From Cephalopachus bancanus (lineage: Eukaryota > Chordata > Mammalia > Primates > Tarsiidae), in contig JAPVLO010000138.1 of NCBI GenBank assembly GCA_027257055.1, positions 3,534,001 to 3,598,000 on the forward strand: a DNA stretch of 64,000 bases, written 5' to 3'. Shown here piece after piece: positions 10,674-22,129 of the stretch. Made by a program: the position numbers and the translations under genes. Positions within the stretch are counted from its first letter, which is position 1, and each line of letters begins with the position of its first letter. Under the pieces are notes generated by a model. It saw only the letters and a program-made list of their open reading frames with translations. It was not told where the DNA came from and searched no databases.

Positions 10674-12128
10674 AAATTTCTTATCAACTTCTTTCCTAAA
10701 TCCAGAAGAAGGCAAAAGTCCTAAAGCTTTGCTTTCTGTTTATCGCTGCTTCATGACTAGAACAGAATTTGGAGGCTCAAAGAACAAAGATCAGGTCATA
10801 AAATGTCACTCTCTTGAAATACAAGAAAAAATTCATAGTGAATAGATTAATAGATTGTAAAAATAACTCACCCAAAGAGATAGTCTATAATTTTGTTGTA
10901 AATTAAGAGGCTTAGGAATTAATTAATTTTAAGCTATTAAAAAATATATACTCTTTTAAGGACATGGCATTCTATATACAATTTCTAGAGAATAAATAAA
11001 GCAAAAGAATAAATCAATATTTTTCTAGAACTACTAAAATGAGACTAAGACAATATTTGAGAGGCATCAGCACTGGAGCCATTAGTTGTACTCTATAGTA
11101 AGGCAAAGATAATTTTCCAGACTCTGCCACAGCTTGAATGAAATATCCCTCAAGACCACACAAATCCCTTTGCTTGAATTGCGTGCTCAGCATATATTTT
11201 TATAGTAAGAATATGATGCCACAGTTTGCAAACATAATTACACCAAGCACTAAAAAAGTATGTTGGAAAATTGTATTCTATATGAAAAAATGGTATTCTA
11301 TTTCATAAACTAAAATTTGTTAAAACAAATAACTCAACAAATATTCATTGAGCTAAGCATATAAAAATGAATAAGAACACAATTGCTATATTGAAGAAAT
11401 TTGCAATATGAAAAGATGGAAATAAAAGCATAAAGTCAACTCTACTATGCAATGCTTGTTGATGTCATTCTAGCTTAAAGGCAGATAGAAAAGAACATTA
11501 TTTCTGCCTAGTTTTGTTCACTGAAGGCTTTTTGCATGAGTTGACATTTCAACTTCAATGCATAGTTTGTTTTCCGCGAGTTTAGTTGGTATAAATTGAT
11601 TCAGTTAAATTTCATAGAAAGTGGATAATTGAATTGACTTTTTTTTCCCTCCTCTTTGTGTATTTAACAATGACAATGCACTGGAAATGATTAGCTAAGT
11701 AAGAATGTGTAATAAATAATTTGGGATGGGGCCCAAGAAATATAATCTAAATTAAATTGTATATTTTTACACTACACTGTATCCTTCCATAGTACTTTAT
11801 TGTAGACAAGAAAATAGACACAATAACATGTGAGTGAACACACATAAATTCAATTTAAAAACATTAAGAATGAGGTAGATTTCTACATTCTGTGATGCAG
11901 AAGTTTTATTTGGGGGAGGAAAAATAAAGATAGTGGATACATTGCACATAATCTTAAAACTCCCCTTTATATCTTATCTCTCCCACTAATGTTTTTCAGC
12001 CACCACCTCTTGCCCTTTATCCTTATTTTTAAAAAATATATCTCATCAGCCTATATATACAATTTCTGTCTATAATTCTATAAATTAAAAGAAATCACAA
12101 CTTAAAAATTAATCAAATAAAATCTGAT
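10674..12128. other. No feature recognised
   Basis: Strongly AT-rich, about 1.45 kb, no gene or recognisable repeat. Confidence 0.4.
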
Positions 12129-12458
12129 AATTGCCTATTTGAATGTGCCTCAAAATTTATGTGTTGAAAACTTCACATCCAGTATTGTGAGGAGGGAGCT
12201 GATGCGAGGTGGTTAGATCCTGAGCGCCCCACCCACATGAGTAGACTAATGCTGTGTCCTTACATGATAGAAGGTAGAAGGCAAAAGCGCAGAAGAAGGT
12301 GAACCCATGTCCAGGACCCTTTTTAATAACAGCATTAGTCTACTCATGGACTTCCCAGCCTCTGGAACTGTGAAAAATAGATTTCTGCTTTTTTTTTTCT
12401 TTATAAGTTACTTTGCATCAGATATTCTGTTATAGCAGCACAAATGGACTAAGACAAT
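12129..12458 (+). repeat. ERVL-MaLR (MLT1-type) LTR
   Basis: The order of blocks is that of an MLT1-like LTR: TTTATGTGTTGAAAACTTCACATCC, GGTGGTTAGATCCTGAG, GGACTTCCCAGCCTCTGGAACTGTG, AAATAGATTTCTG and a terminal TTATAGCAGCACAAATGGACTAAGACA. It is solitary, with no internal retroviral sequence attached. A 20-bp perfect inverted repeat (12236-12255 and 12329-12348) replaces normal LTR sequence in its middle. Confidence 0.8.
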
Positions 12459-14585
12459 AATATTAAAGTCTTAATTAAAACTTAGACTTTTTTTTTAACT
12501 AATCACACCTGATGTGAAAAGACTTAACTTTTATGTCTCAAAGATAATGAAAAAAAAAATCAACCTAATTTTTTTTTATAAATGTCAGCATGGAATGATA
12601 ACTTTATTTGTGAAATGCTCATCACCTACCAAAAACTGCAGGTAAAATAGCACTTGTGATTCTTGCAACAATACCAGAAAAGATTTACCTTATTTTAACA
12701 GCTGAGGAAGCATTAAGAACTTAGTGGAAAACTTAAACCAAATTTGTCTGACTCTGGCACCCTCACTTTTTCTACTATGATGGTTTTACACAAAGCAGTA
12801 TAATCTGAATATGTCAACCCATGTACTAGAAAATATATTGGCCAACAATAACATCAACGACAAACTTCCTAAGGTCTAAAAATAATTGACCTCATATTCC
12901 CTCCCCACTCACCACCCCAAAATGAGTATATTTATATTCATGCTGAAAATACTTAATTTAGAAAAAGTCCCCAATTGCTGAATGTCATAATATCCAAGGT
13001 TGTACTCATTGCTTTAACCTTCGAAACCTTGTGGTTATGAAGGAGCAGACATTTTTCCTACAGTGACCTTTTAGGGAAAAATGGGCTTTGAAGATCTTTA
13101 AAATGCTATTTCATAAATGATCTACCACAGATATTCAAAGCAGAAGACTTTAGGGAAGAGTCTGTCAGCAACCAGGAACAAAGCAAGTATTAGTACAGGA
13201 TATTTTGAGCCACAATGAAATGACTAATGGTAAGTTTTTTTTTTAAATGCCTGAGGCAAAAAACATAACACGTTAACAGCAGGACTCTTGCACAATTACA
13301 ACATTTCTATGATGCTATAATTATACTCTTGGAGTTCTTCAATATGGATGCAGAAATAAATGATAGGTCAACAGAGACATTGATCAAGTAGGTATACATA
13401 GAGAGAAAATTTTGTCTATGGTATATAGAGAACTTTAGAGCATCCCATGAGGAACGTGCATGTTTAAGACTTTTTCAGCAACCATTAAAGTAGCATCAGG
13501 AACCTACAAGTTAAGGCATAAGACAAATAAAATCGGTATTAGGATTAATCCAGGTTTTCATGATAATCCCTGTGAAAAGAATTCAAATAAGTATCTAAAA
13601 TAGCCCAGTGTAGGTGAGGCTATTTTATTCCAATGAAAAGAACAAAGAATCACCCATCACAACCAAGAAAAATATTATTTGCTAATGAGTCATTGACAAT
13701 GCAAACCGAATAGTGTAAGAATACTAGATAGAGCATTTAAAAAATAAATGGTAAGTTTTTAATGCTAACCAGTGAGATATAAAATAATTTTTCTTTACTT
13801 CATAAATGTGTTGTACTGTAGAGAGAATTTACAGTTTTAAAGAGAATGATTGATGTGTTGAATTTGAAAAAGTTCACATAATTTAGTAATATAACCTCCT
13901 TTTCTGTTATGATTTGAAGCATTTGCAGCTGTAATGGCCTTTGAGTCTCTGGGATAAAGGCCTTAGCCAAAGCCAGGAGTTGCCTATAAAGTTCTTTTTG
14001 ACAGAAACTGGGATGGAATCCAGGCTCATTTCAGCAATATTTGTGGAGAAGAGGATTGAACTCAATATATTTGACCCAAAAGTGCATTTTTGGGGCTTGC
14101 ACCATATTTATTAAAGCCTTGTGGCAGAACTAGGAGTTATTAAATGGGTGAGAGCTGGCTTATAAAGACCCAAGTCTAAGCAGTCATAGTTCAGTTCGAC
14201 ACACTTTCACTGATCACCTACCTGGAGGCTCATCCTAGGCTGGGAACTCATGGTTATAGAAAAGGGGCAAATATCTTCCTCAGATTCAGGCAACTCACAT
14301 GCCAATTGAGGAAGAGGGTAAAAATGAATAACTATAACACACAGCACAGCAGGATAAAAAAAAAGAAGGACAGTGCAACAAGGAGTCTTAGATACTGAAA
14401 AGATTAAGACCACACCCTTGGGGTAAGTCGCACTAGAGTTCAGTGTTCACAACATGGCTGATGACCAGAGTGTGTGTGTGAGTGAGGGACAGGATTCCAG
14501 TTAAGAACTGAGTAAACGCAAAATACTTTCAAGGAACTGGAATTAGCATTTCAGGAAGTAACATTTTGACAGGATGATAAGACAT
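12459..14585. other. No feature recognised
   Basis: About 2.1 kb of AT-rich sequence with homopolymer runs (12488-12496, 12551-12560, 13238-13246). I see no gene or confident repeat. Confidence 0.4.
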
Positions 14586-14587
14586 GT

Positions 14588-14722
14588 TTTTTTCTTTCTT
14601 TTTACGCTCCTTCCTTCCTCCTCCTCCTTCTCCTCCTCCTCCTCCTCCTCCCTCTTCTTCTTCTTCTCTCTCTCTCCTCCCTTCCTCCTTCCCTCCTTCT
14701 CTCCCTCCCTTTCTTCCTCCTT
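14588..14722. repeat. Polypyrimidine (CT-rich) low-complexity tract
   Basis: About 135 bases almost purely C and T on the plus strand (CTCCT, CTTCTT and CCCTCCTT units). It yields spurious poly-Ser/Pro frames on plus and Gly/Glu frames on minus. It abuts the poly-T end of an Alu. Confidence 0.95.
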
Positions 14723-14724
14723 TT

Positions 14725-15000
14725 TTTGTGTTGAAGTCTGGCTCAGTCACCCAGGTTCGAGTGCAGTGGCACGATCATGGCTCACCCCAGCCTTGACCTC
14801 TTGGCCTCAGGCAACTCTTCTGCTTCAGCCTCCTAAGTAACTGGGATTACTGTTGCATACCCAGCTAATTTTGGATTTTCTGTAGAAATGAGGTCTTGAT
14901 CCGTTGCCCAGGCTGGTCTCGAACTCCTGGCTTAAGTGATCCTCCCACCTCGGCCTCCTGAAGTGCTGGGCTTACAGCCATGAGCCACTAACCCCAGCCA
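14725..15000 (-). mobile_element. Old AluJ-like element
   Basis: Dimeric antisense Alu with ancestral features (CTGGCTCAGTCACCCAGG, GTTGCCCAGGCTGGTCTCGAACTCC) and high divergence. It lacks the derived right-arm hairpin. Confidence 0.9.
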
Positions 15001-15214
15001 AGATATATGTTTTTAGAAGAAAATATCAGGGTCAATTATCTGACATAGGATTTAAAAATGATACACACTAATGGAAATTAATATAGCCATGTCATTGGCA
15101 TTTATTCAATTGCAGTTGGAAAGATAGGCCATTTGAGAAGGGAGATCAGAGATTTAAAATCAGACAGAGAAGAGTTGATGTCATTCCTTCAGTACTGACC
15201 GTTCCATGGGGCCC

Positions 15215-15695
15215 TTCATATCTGTTTCCTATTGCTTCTATTACTAAATGAAATAGTTGGTGGTTCAAACAACACAAATTAATCTTCTGACAGTTCTGGA
15301 GGTCTGAAGTTCAAAATGGATAATCAGGGCTCTGTTTCATCCGGAGGTGCTAGGGGACACTCTATTTCCTTGCCGTTATCCAGCTCTGCATTCCTTGGCC
15401 CTCGACATCCTTGGGCTCTTTCTGCAAAGCCCGCGGCACATCTTCAAATCTTTCTCCCCTCTGACTGCTTCTATTGTCACACCTTCTCTGACTCTGACCT
15501 TTTGTCTCCGTCTTAGAAGAACTCTTATGATTATATCAGCTTGTCCCAATAATTCAGCATCCTCTTACCATCTCAAAATTCTTAACTTAATCACAGCTGC
15601 AAAGCCGCTTTTGTCATATAAGGTAACATATTGACATCCTGGGGGATTGGGATGTGGACATCTTCAGGGGCTCATTATTCAATCCATCATACCCT
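15215..15695 (-). repeat. MaLR-like (MLT1-type) LTR
   Basis: Antisense copy with recognisable ends: TATCTGTTTCCTATTGCTTC, ACAACACAAATTAATCTTCTGACAGTTCTGGAGG, and at the other side GGATTGGGATGTGGACATCTTCAGGGG. The 95-codon frame inside is not a gene. Confidence 0.65.
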
Positions 15696-15719
15696 GGAAA
15701 TATTATCCAATTCCCAAAG

Positions 15720-15845
15720 CTTAACTTTAATCTCATTTTTAAACAGAAATACTAATAATAGGGCTATCTCACATAGTTGTTCTGGGTTTCAAATTAGAAA
15801 AATAATATAAAACATGTAGCATAGTGCTCAGTCAAAATGTTTAAT
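15720..15845 (+). repeat. Probable MIR fragment
   Basis: The pattern AATAATAGGGCTATCTCACATAGTTGTT...CATAGTGCTCAGT fits the MIR 3' half, weakly. Confidence 0.45.
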
Positions 15846-15962
15846 TACCATGGTCACTACTGTTAATGGTGTCATTCTGAGGACTCTGAAAAATGGGTTG
15901 AGTTTTACCCACTTTATTTGATGCCACCAGACCCTTTGAAGAGCAAGGTTATAGTATAAAAA

Positions 15963-16245
15963 CAGGCTGTGTACAGCGACTCACGCCTGTAATCCCAGCA
16001 TTTGAGAGGCCAGGACAGGAGTTTGAGACCATCCTGGGTAACATAGTGAGACTACATTTCTAAGAAAAACAAAATTATCTAGGTCTGGTGGCACATGCCT
16101 GCAGTCCCAGCTACCGGGGAGGTTGAAGCGAAAGGATCACCTGAGCCCAGGAGGTCGAGGCTGTGGTAAGCCGTGATGATGCCACTGTGCTCCAGCCTAG
16201 GTGACACAGTGAGACTCCAACTAAAAAAAAAAAAAAAAAAGACAA
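15963..16245 (+). mobile_element. Alu, intermediate type
   Basis: Dimeric sense Alu with an A18 tail. It ends GAGACTCCAACTAAAA, like the derived family, but its right arm still reads GTAAGCCGTGATGATGCCAC rather than the hairpin form. Confidence 0.92.
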
Positions 16246-16249
16246 AAAA

Positions 16250-18544
16250 ACTTGATATGTCAGCACTAAGTGTGCTTAAGTGTTAAGAAGCTTGCTGGAG
16301 AGATTGTAGTGGGAGTGAGAGGTTAGTATAAATATTCAGATGAAATACGAAATAAGCTACAAATATTTGCAATGTATATGATAAAGTTGAAATGAATGTT
16401 CTTAAGATTTTTAGAGGGCCTGAAAGTTAACAGGAAAATGATATTATTTCAATAGAAAAATAGGCAGACACACGATAAAAATTCTCTAAAAAATATTATC
16501 ACTGAACAAGAATGTTTAAAATGTATTCATAATAGTAATCAAAGAAAGCAAATTAAAACAAAATAATTAATTGACATGAATTTTAAAGGTACTGTTCAAT
16601 ACTTTAGGAGCACTTTTAGATGGGTGATTGTCAATTGACTGCTACAACCTTGGCGAACACTTGGAAGGTGTTTTGTAAGAGAACTATCACAGTCACAGTT
16701 TTTGGCCAATAACTGAGAACATGTTTTTAGCTAAGAATATTTTTATGAGAAAATGTGTATTCTTTTAAGCTAAAGCAGGAGCACAAAAGTGTTAAATTTC
16801 AAAGTGAATTATGACACAGACCACTATGTACAAACATCAAAGTAAGTTCTGGGAATCAGTCATTCATTCACAAATATCGGGGCCATGAATGAGTCACTTG
16901 GTTGGAGACAGAAAAATAGACGAGATTTCTTGGGAGAGAGTTCTCCTGTGTTCTTCCCTCCTGACCCCATTGGGAAGGTTGAAGGGTGGGACCTAGTCTT
17001 TTCTTCAACTTCATGAGGAAGACATCAGTGGCAGCCCAGGGAGAGCTTGATGTTTTTTCCACCATGAGTGAAGTATCGACTGACCTGGCCAAAAAAACCT
17101 AGGATGAGGGATGGAGTGAGTGGTTAACTATTTTAATAGCAGGGGAAAAGAGGAGTGCTACTGCACTAGAATAATCCTGTAGTATTAGAATTTGGTCAAG
17201 CAATAAATACTTGAGTTTTTGCTGGAATCCATGAATAGGCTGGGTGAAATAAAAACCTGGTGAGGGGTCACATTGGATTCTATCCAGTAGCACCTCCTCA
17301 ACAGGAAATGAGACCTCACCTTTTGGAAGCTGGAGGAGCATTGGCCAGATTCCTAGTGGTGCATAAGAAATAAGAGGCAGCTGAAAGACACATTATGCAA
17401 AATGCAATGGAAAGTTCCTGGTGGTGGCCTTTGGTACACTTAGAAAAATATTCACCACAGCATAACCTTTCAACATCTGCCAGGTGGTAAGAGTACCAAG
17501 GTAGCTATGGCAATGCCAAGGAAATGAAAAAGTCTTACTTTCCTTACTTCTTCTTTCTCTTTTGCTCCAACCCTAGAGGAGAAACAAAATTGATAAAACA
17601 AACAAAACAAACAAGAGCTAGAAGAAGATTCAGAAAAGAAACAAAAGGTCAACCATCCTCAATTCTCAAAGTCAGGTAGTCCACATCAGATCAGGTCTGA
17701 AAGAGCTGGGGAGGAAATTTATCTTTGAATGAAATTTGAAGTTTCGATTATCACCCATTATTTAACAAACTGAAAATACATTTGGCTATTTAAAGTTGCA
17801 ATAGGACTTTCTCTTACTTAAAACTGATTAGAAAGGTCACGAACTTTTACCACTGAACAGTTTTAGACGGAGTGTGGGAGAAACTATTTAGCTTTTTAAT
17901 TACATTTCATGAATACTGGTTGTACTCAATGTACTTGTTACGCATGCACATCTATTAACTCAGTATATCATTAATAAGAGCAAAAGCTGGAAAATAAACA
18001 AGTATTCAACAATAGATTAATGACGAGATGGTCATAAGTGGAAGTTTGTGTGAAAACTACTGTTTTATCTTAAAACTTGGTCAATAGTCAAACAATGTCT
18101 CTCTTATTTTAATATAAAATTTATGTTACAAATTTTAATATATAGTTTATGCTACAAATTACCCATCATCGAAAGCTGTAATTATGTTTTTCACTGTTCT
18201 CTAGTGGCATATCAACTTGGATCAAATGAGAGAGAATTGGTACTGTCTCTTAATACCTTACCAATTCCTCTTTTTGTGTTTTATATTTATAATATTTTGA
18301 GGAAGGAAGTTCATGTAAATATGTAGATTCAAATCAGGGCAATTGCTAAGAAAACATATTCAAAATTATTACAAAGAATAATAAAGTAAAACAGTAGTAA
18401 TTTTTATATTGCAATTTTAAAATAGCATCTAGTTTAAAAATGCAGTTTTATAATATGGAAGAACAAAGTCTTTGATCCACACAACAGTTTTTTTACTACA
18501 TCAGTGTAATACTCCTCCAAGAATTACTTTAAAAAAGAAGGATT
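16250..18544. other. No feature recognised
   Basis: About 2.3 kb with no gene and no confident repeat. A near-duplicate TTTATGnTACAAATT occurs twice at about 18119-18163. Confidence 0.4.
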
Positions 18545-18835
18545 CAAGCCCGGGGGCACTGGCTTATGCCTATAATCTCAGGACTTTGGGAGGCTGAGGC
18601 TAGATGATTGCGAGATTCCAGGATTCTGAGGCCAATCTGGACAACATAATGAATCCCTGTCTTTACAAAAAAATTGAAAAATTGGCCAGCTGTGGCAAGC
18701 ATGCACTTGTAGTCCCAGCTACTCCAGAGGCTGAAGTTGAGAGGATCAGTTGAGCCCAGGAGTTCAAGGATGCAATGAACTATGATCATGCCATTGTACT
18801 CCAGTCTGAGCAACAGAGTGAAACCCTGTCTCAAG

Positions 18836-18836
<1 letters not shown>
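18545..18836 (+). mobile_element. Old AluJ-like element
   Basis: Dimeric sense Alu, diverged (GGCACTGGCTTATGCCTATAATCTC...GAGCAACAGAGTGAAACCCTGTCTC), with an ATGAACTATGATCATGCCAT right arm of ancestral type. Confidence 0.9.

Positions 18837-18888
<52 letters not shown>
18837..18888. repeat. (CA)n microsatellite grown from an Alu tail
   Basis: About 25 CA units stand exactly where the A tail of the upstream Alu should be. Confidence 0.95.
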
Positions 18889-19815
18889 GCACAATTAAAA
18901 GAGAAAAAGAAAAAAAATTCCTTCTTTCAACATATTTCCTGAATGTTCACTGGGAATCAATAACCATACTAATTTTCAGAAATACAAAATACAGTAGGGA
19001 AACTCTAAAAAAATATGACTCTCGGTCTAGTAAATTACATAAACCTTCATCAAATACAAATGCATGTAAAATTGGCATTATGATAGTGCTAGTAAAAAGT
19101 GTGTTGTTTTAAGAGATCATATATATTAGAAAAAGCTTCAATGAGTAAGTGCCAATTCACCTACTATTTAACATAGAAAAGCAAGGCGAGAAAAAGCATT
19201 TCAAGCAGAGGAAATTCAGTGAGCAAAGGCCCAGGGATAGGAAGAAACTTAACAATGTGAACGAGGAGATGTGGCCAGATATTTAAGACAAAAGGAAATG
19301 TGCCATGAAATATAACCAGAGGGACTGATAATAACTAGCCCACACAAGACTGTCCAGGTCATGTTTGGATTTTTAAAATTTTGCAACAGTAGTACATTTG
19401 AGCTCTTTAACATTGCTTTTAGGGTAAATATTTTGTTTCAAAAGATAAGGGCAGTGAAGACATGGCCTAAAAGTGTTGAGGATTCCTTGGAGAAGTCTGG
19501 AAGTGAAAGAAATGAACTAGGCAGTAGCTGGAAGTTACTGTCAGTGGGCTGAGAAGTATTTTCAGTTGGCAGAGACATCAGCATACCTCCAAACCGATGG
19601 GACTTGTGGTTAAAAAAGACTGAAATGAAGGCATTTCTGCTTTACTCCCCATTTTTACACCCACCAAAAACAAGAGCAAAACCATAAAAGAGTTACAAAT
19701 AGAGAACAATTCTAACTTTAATGAAACAAGTACAGCAGAGCAATATTTGTATATTCACCAATGTGTTTTTCATTTTGGAATTCTATTTTACTCTGATCCT
19801 GTCTCTTTATTTCAG
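18889..19815. other. No feature recognised
   Basis: No gene or assignable repeat. Confidence 0.4.
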
Positions 19816-19883
19816 ACAACAATTTTGTAATCCAGAAATATTAACCCAGGCAATGAAGATTGATCCAAAGAACAACAGAAAAG
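19816..19883 (+). other. Exon-like segment (unproven)
   Basis: A pyrimidine-rich tract ending TTTATTTCAG precedes 68 bases with one open frame reading CNPEILTQAMKIDPKNNRK, followed by AAAG/GTGTCA, a passable splice donor. The length is not a multiple of three. I do not recognise the peptide. Splice-like flanks of this quality also arise by chance. Confidence 0.15.
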
Positions 19884-20099
19884 GTGTCAATTTCCTGAGT
19901 TTGAGCACAAAGGGTCTTTGAAGTTCATAGCATAGATAGTAATTTGAAAGTTCTTGATTTGCCAAAGTTAATTTTCTTATGTGTGCAAGGAATTTTTGAA
20001 GTATTCAGGGAAGAACATTTACAAAATAAATATAGGTTGGAGAATAATGAATACTTATATAGGTGCCAGTTTGTCCATCATGAAAGAATAAAGATCCAA

Positions 20100-20830
20100 T
20101 GAGCAGAAAACAAACAATTAGTGAGGTACGTTAGGAGAAGAAACTAGTTCCAGGGGAGAACATTGTAAAGGAACCTCTCAGATACCTTGTTATAAATCTG
20201 AGAAGAGACACTGTCCAAATGGAGCAGCTTCCACCAGAAACTTGACAGAACCCTGATGGCATCAAGCTCTCAGATATTCTCTGACAACAGAAGAATCTGG
20301 TAATAAGCTGAATCCTACAGAAGCTTCTGGAGGAATATAGGAGCAGGATTCCACCAAGATCACGTGTTACCAGGAGGTTATGAAAGAGCAGCTGCATTGT
20401 CGCTTGCCCTTACAAAGGTAAAGAAGTTTGAAGAGAAACTGCTAGAGATCATGAAGGAGGAAACTGTTCCAATATTGGCTTAGTCTTCAGACTCCAACAA
20501 ATACTCATGGGGTGCCATGACCGAGGTTGATAAATAGACATTCAGGTGATACATTCAACGCACTGATAGGATTGTTCACCTCAACAGACACCAGAACGAA
20601 CAGATGCTCAGTCATGTGGATTTTCCTTTCCCACATTCAGGAGGATACATAAGCCAGGAAGAATTTAAATGTCACTCTGGAGAGGAGAAGAAGGAGATCA
20701 GCAAAAAATGTTAGGTGAAACCTGAAATGATGAACACTTGAAAATAACCGGATTAATTTTAAGAACCACATTTGGACTTGAAATATAAATTGTTACAGAA
20801 AAATAAAGCTATCTTTATGGTACATCTGAA
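20100..20830 (+). other. Unassigned segment ending at a poly(A) signal
   Basis: A less AT-rich block with several medium open stretches in shifting frames (for example ENIVKEPLRYLVINLRRD). It closes near AAAAATAAAGCTATC at about 20800. It could be a decayed retrocopy or an old repeat; I cannot assign it. Confidence 0.2.
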
Positions 20831-21887
20831 TTGTGTTACTTGTAAAAGTTGTGCTCACTCCATAAGAAACCAGCTACAATCCAAAATTATAAACCACAAA
20901 GTGTGTGTTTCATGATTCAGAATAATAGAGAACACCAAGAGCTGATTTACACTTGCTCAGAATGAATAGAAAAAATAAATAATGTAGTTTGCTGCTCAGA
21001 AGAGATAAGAGCAAAGTTGTAAGTCAAAAGCAAAGTCATTTGGAAAACGATGTAATCCTATTGAAAAGCAAAAAATGGTAGAGTTGAACGCTAAGCCACA
21101 TTGAAACACCACTGTTAATTGTTAAGAAAGTAACATTAGCTGAGGGAGCCTTCTAGAGGTAACTCACAGTCTAGAGGAAAGAATGGGGGTACAATAATTA
21201 TAAGATGAAAACTTGACCTGCGTGATGAATGCTCCAAATTTGTTAAAGCCGTGTCCTGGAATAGAGAAAATAACATTTAGTGAAAGCCTCTAAGCAAAAC
21301 TCTCATCATAGAACCACCGTGTGTCCAACCCATTACCCTACGTTCCCCACCTGATATTACCCCTTCTTGATTATGTCATTATTCAGCTGATAGACTACTC
21401 CTTTCCAAATGAAAAGTCAATAAAGGAACCTGCATAAGAGACTTAGCAATAGACCTTATGCCTTTCTACCCATCGACCCTATCCTCATGTCCTGCCAAAG
21501 GAGACCTGTGGGCTTGAATATCAGCTGCCAATGAGCCACCAAAGTCCTCTGCCATTACATGTAACCCATTAAAAGAAGAATCACTTTGAATCGTTAAGAA
21601 CAAAATCATTGATCTTTTCTATGTACACCAAGGTAAATTTTTGAATATTGAACTGGCTTTGTCTTAAGGAAAAGATGAATAATCTCATTTATTGAATTAC
21701 CATTTACATATTAGCTGTTAAAATGCTTATTTCTAAAATTTCGACCTACCTAACCTACCTCACAATAATCTTATATATATTTTATTCTTGTTTTGGGATA
21801 AACTGTATGCTCCCATTTTTCCAAATGTTAATTTGATTGAATACTATTTTAAGCTACTTTTTCATTTACATATTTTGCTAAAAACTT
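20831..21887. other. No feature recognised
   Basis: Unique-looking DNA up to the L1 target site. Confidence 0.4.
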
Positions 21888-22129
21888 AAGTCATTTATTT
21901 TATTTTATTTTTTTATTATTTTTTTTAATCAATATATTTTATTATGGTTTTGTGGGGTACAGTTAAGGGTTAGGTGTACAGTTACGTTTCATTCAGGCAC
22001 CCTGATGATAAGAGGTGTTTTCCCATCCCCAGACAGATATTTACTACTGTTAATCCCATCCCCCCCTCCATAGTTTCCCAGTACTGTCAGTCATTTTCTT
22101 GTAGTATTACATTGGATGTTCAAGGTCCA

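Noticed and set aside
14529..14840. Ser/Pro-rich and Gly/Glu-rich frames on both strands
   Set aside because: They are translations of the polypyrimidine tract and the adjoining Alu.
18544..18894. 116-codon minus-strand frame
   Set aside because: It is an antisense reading of an Alu plus its CA microsatellite (Val-Cys repeats).
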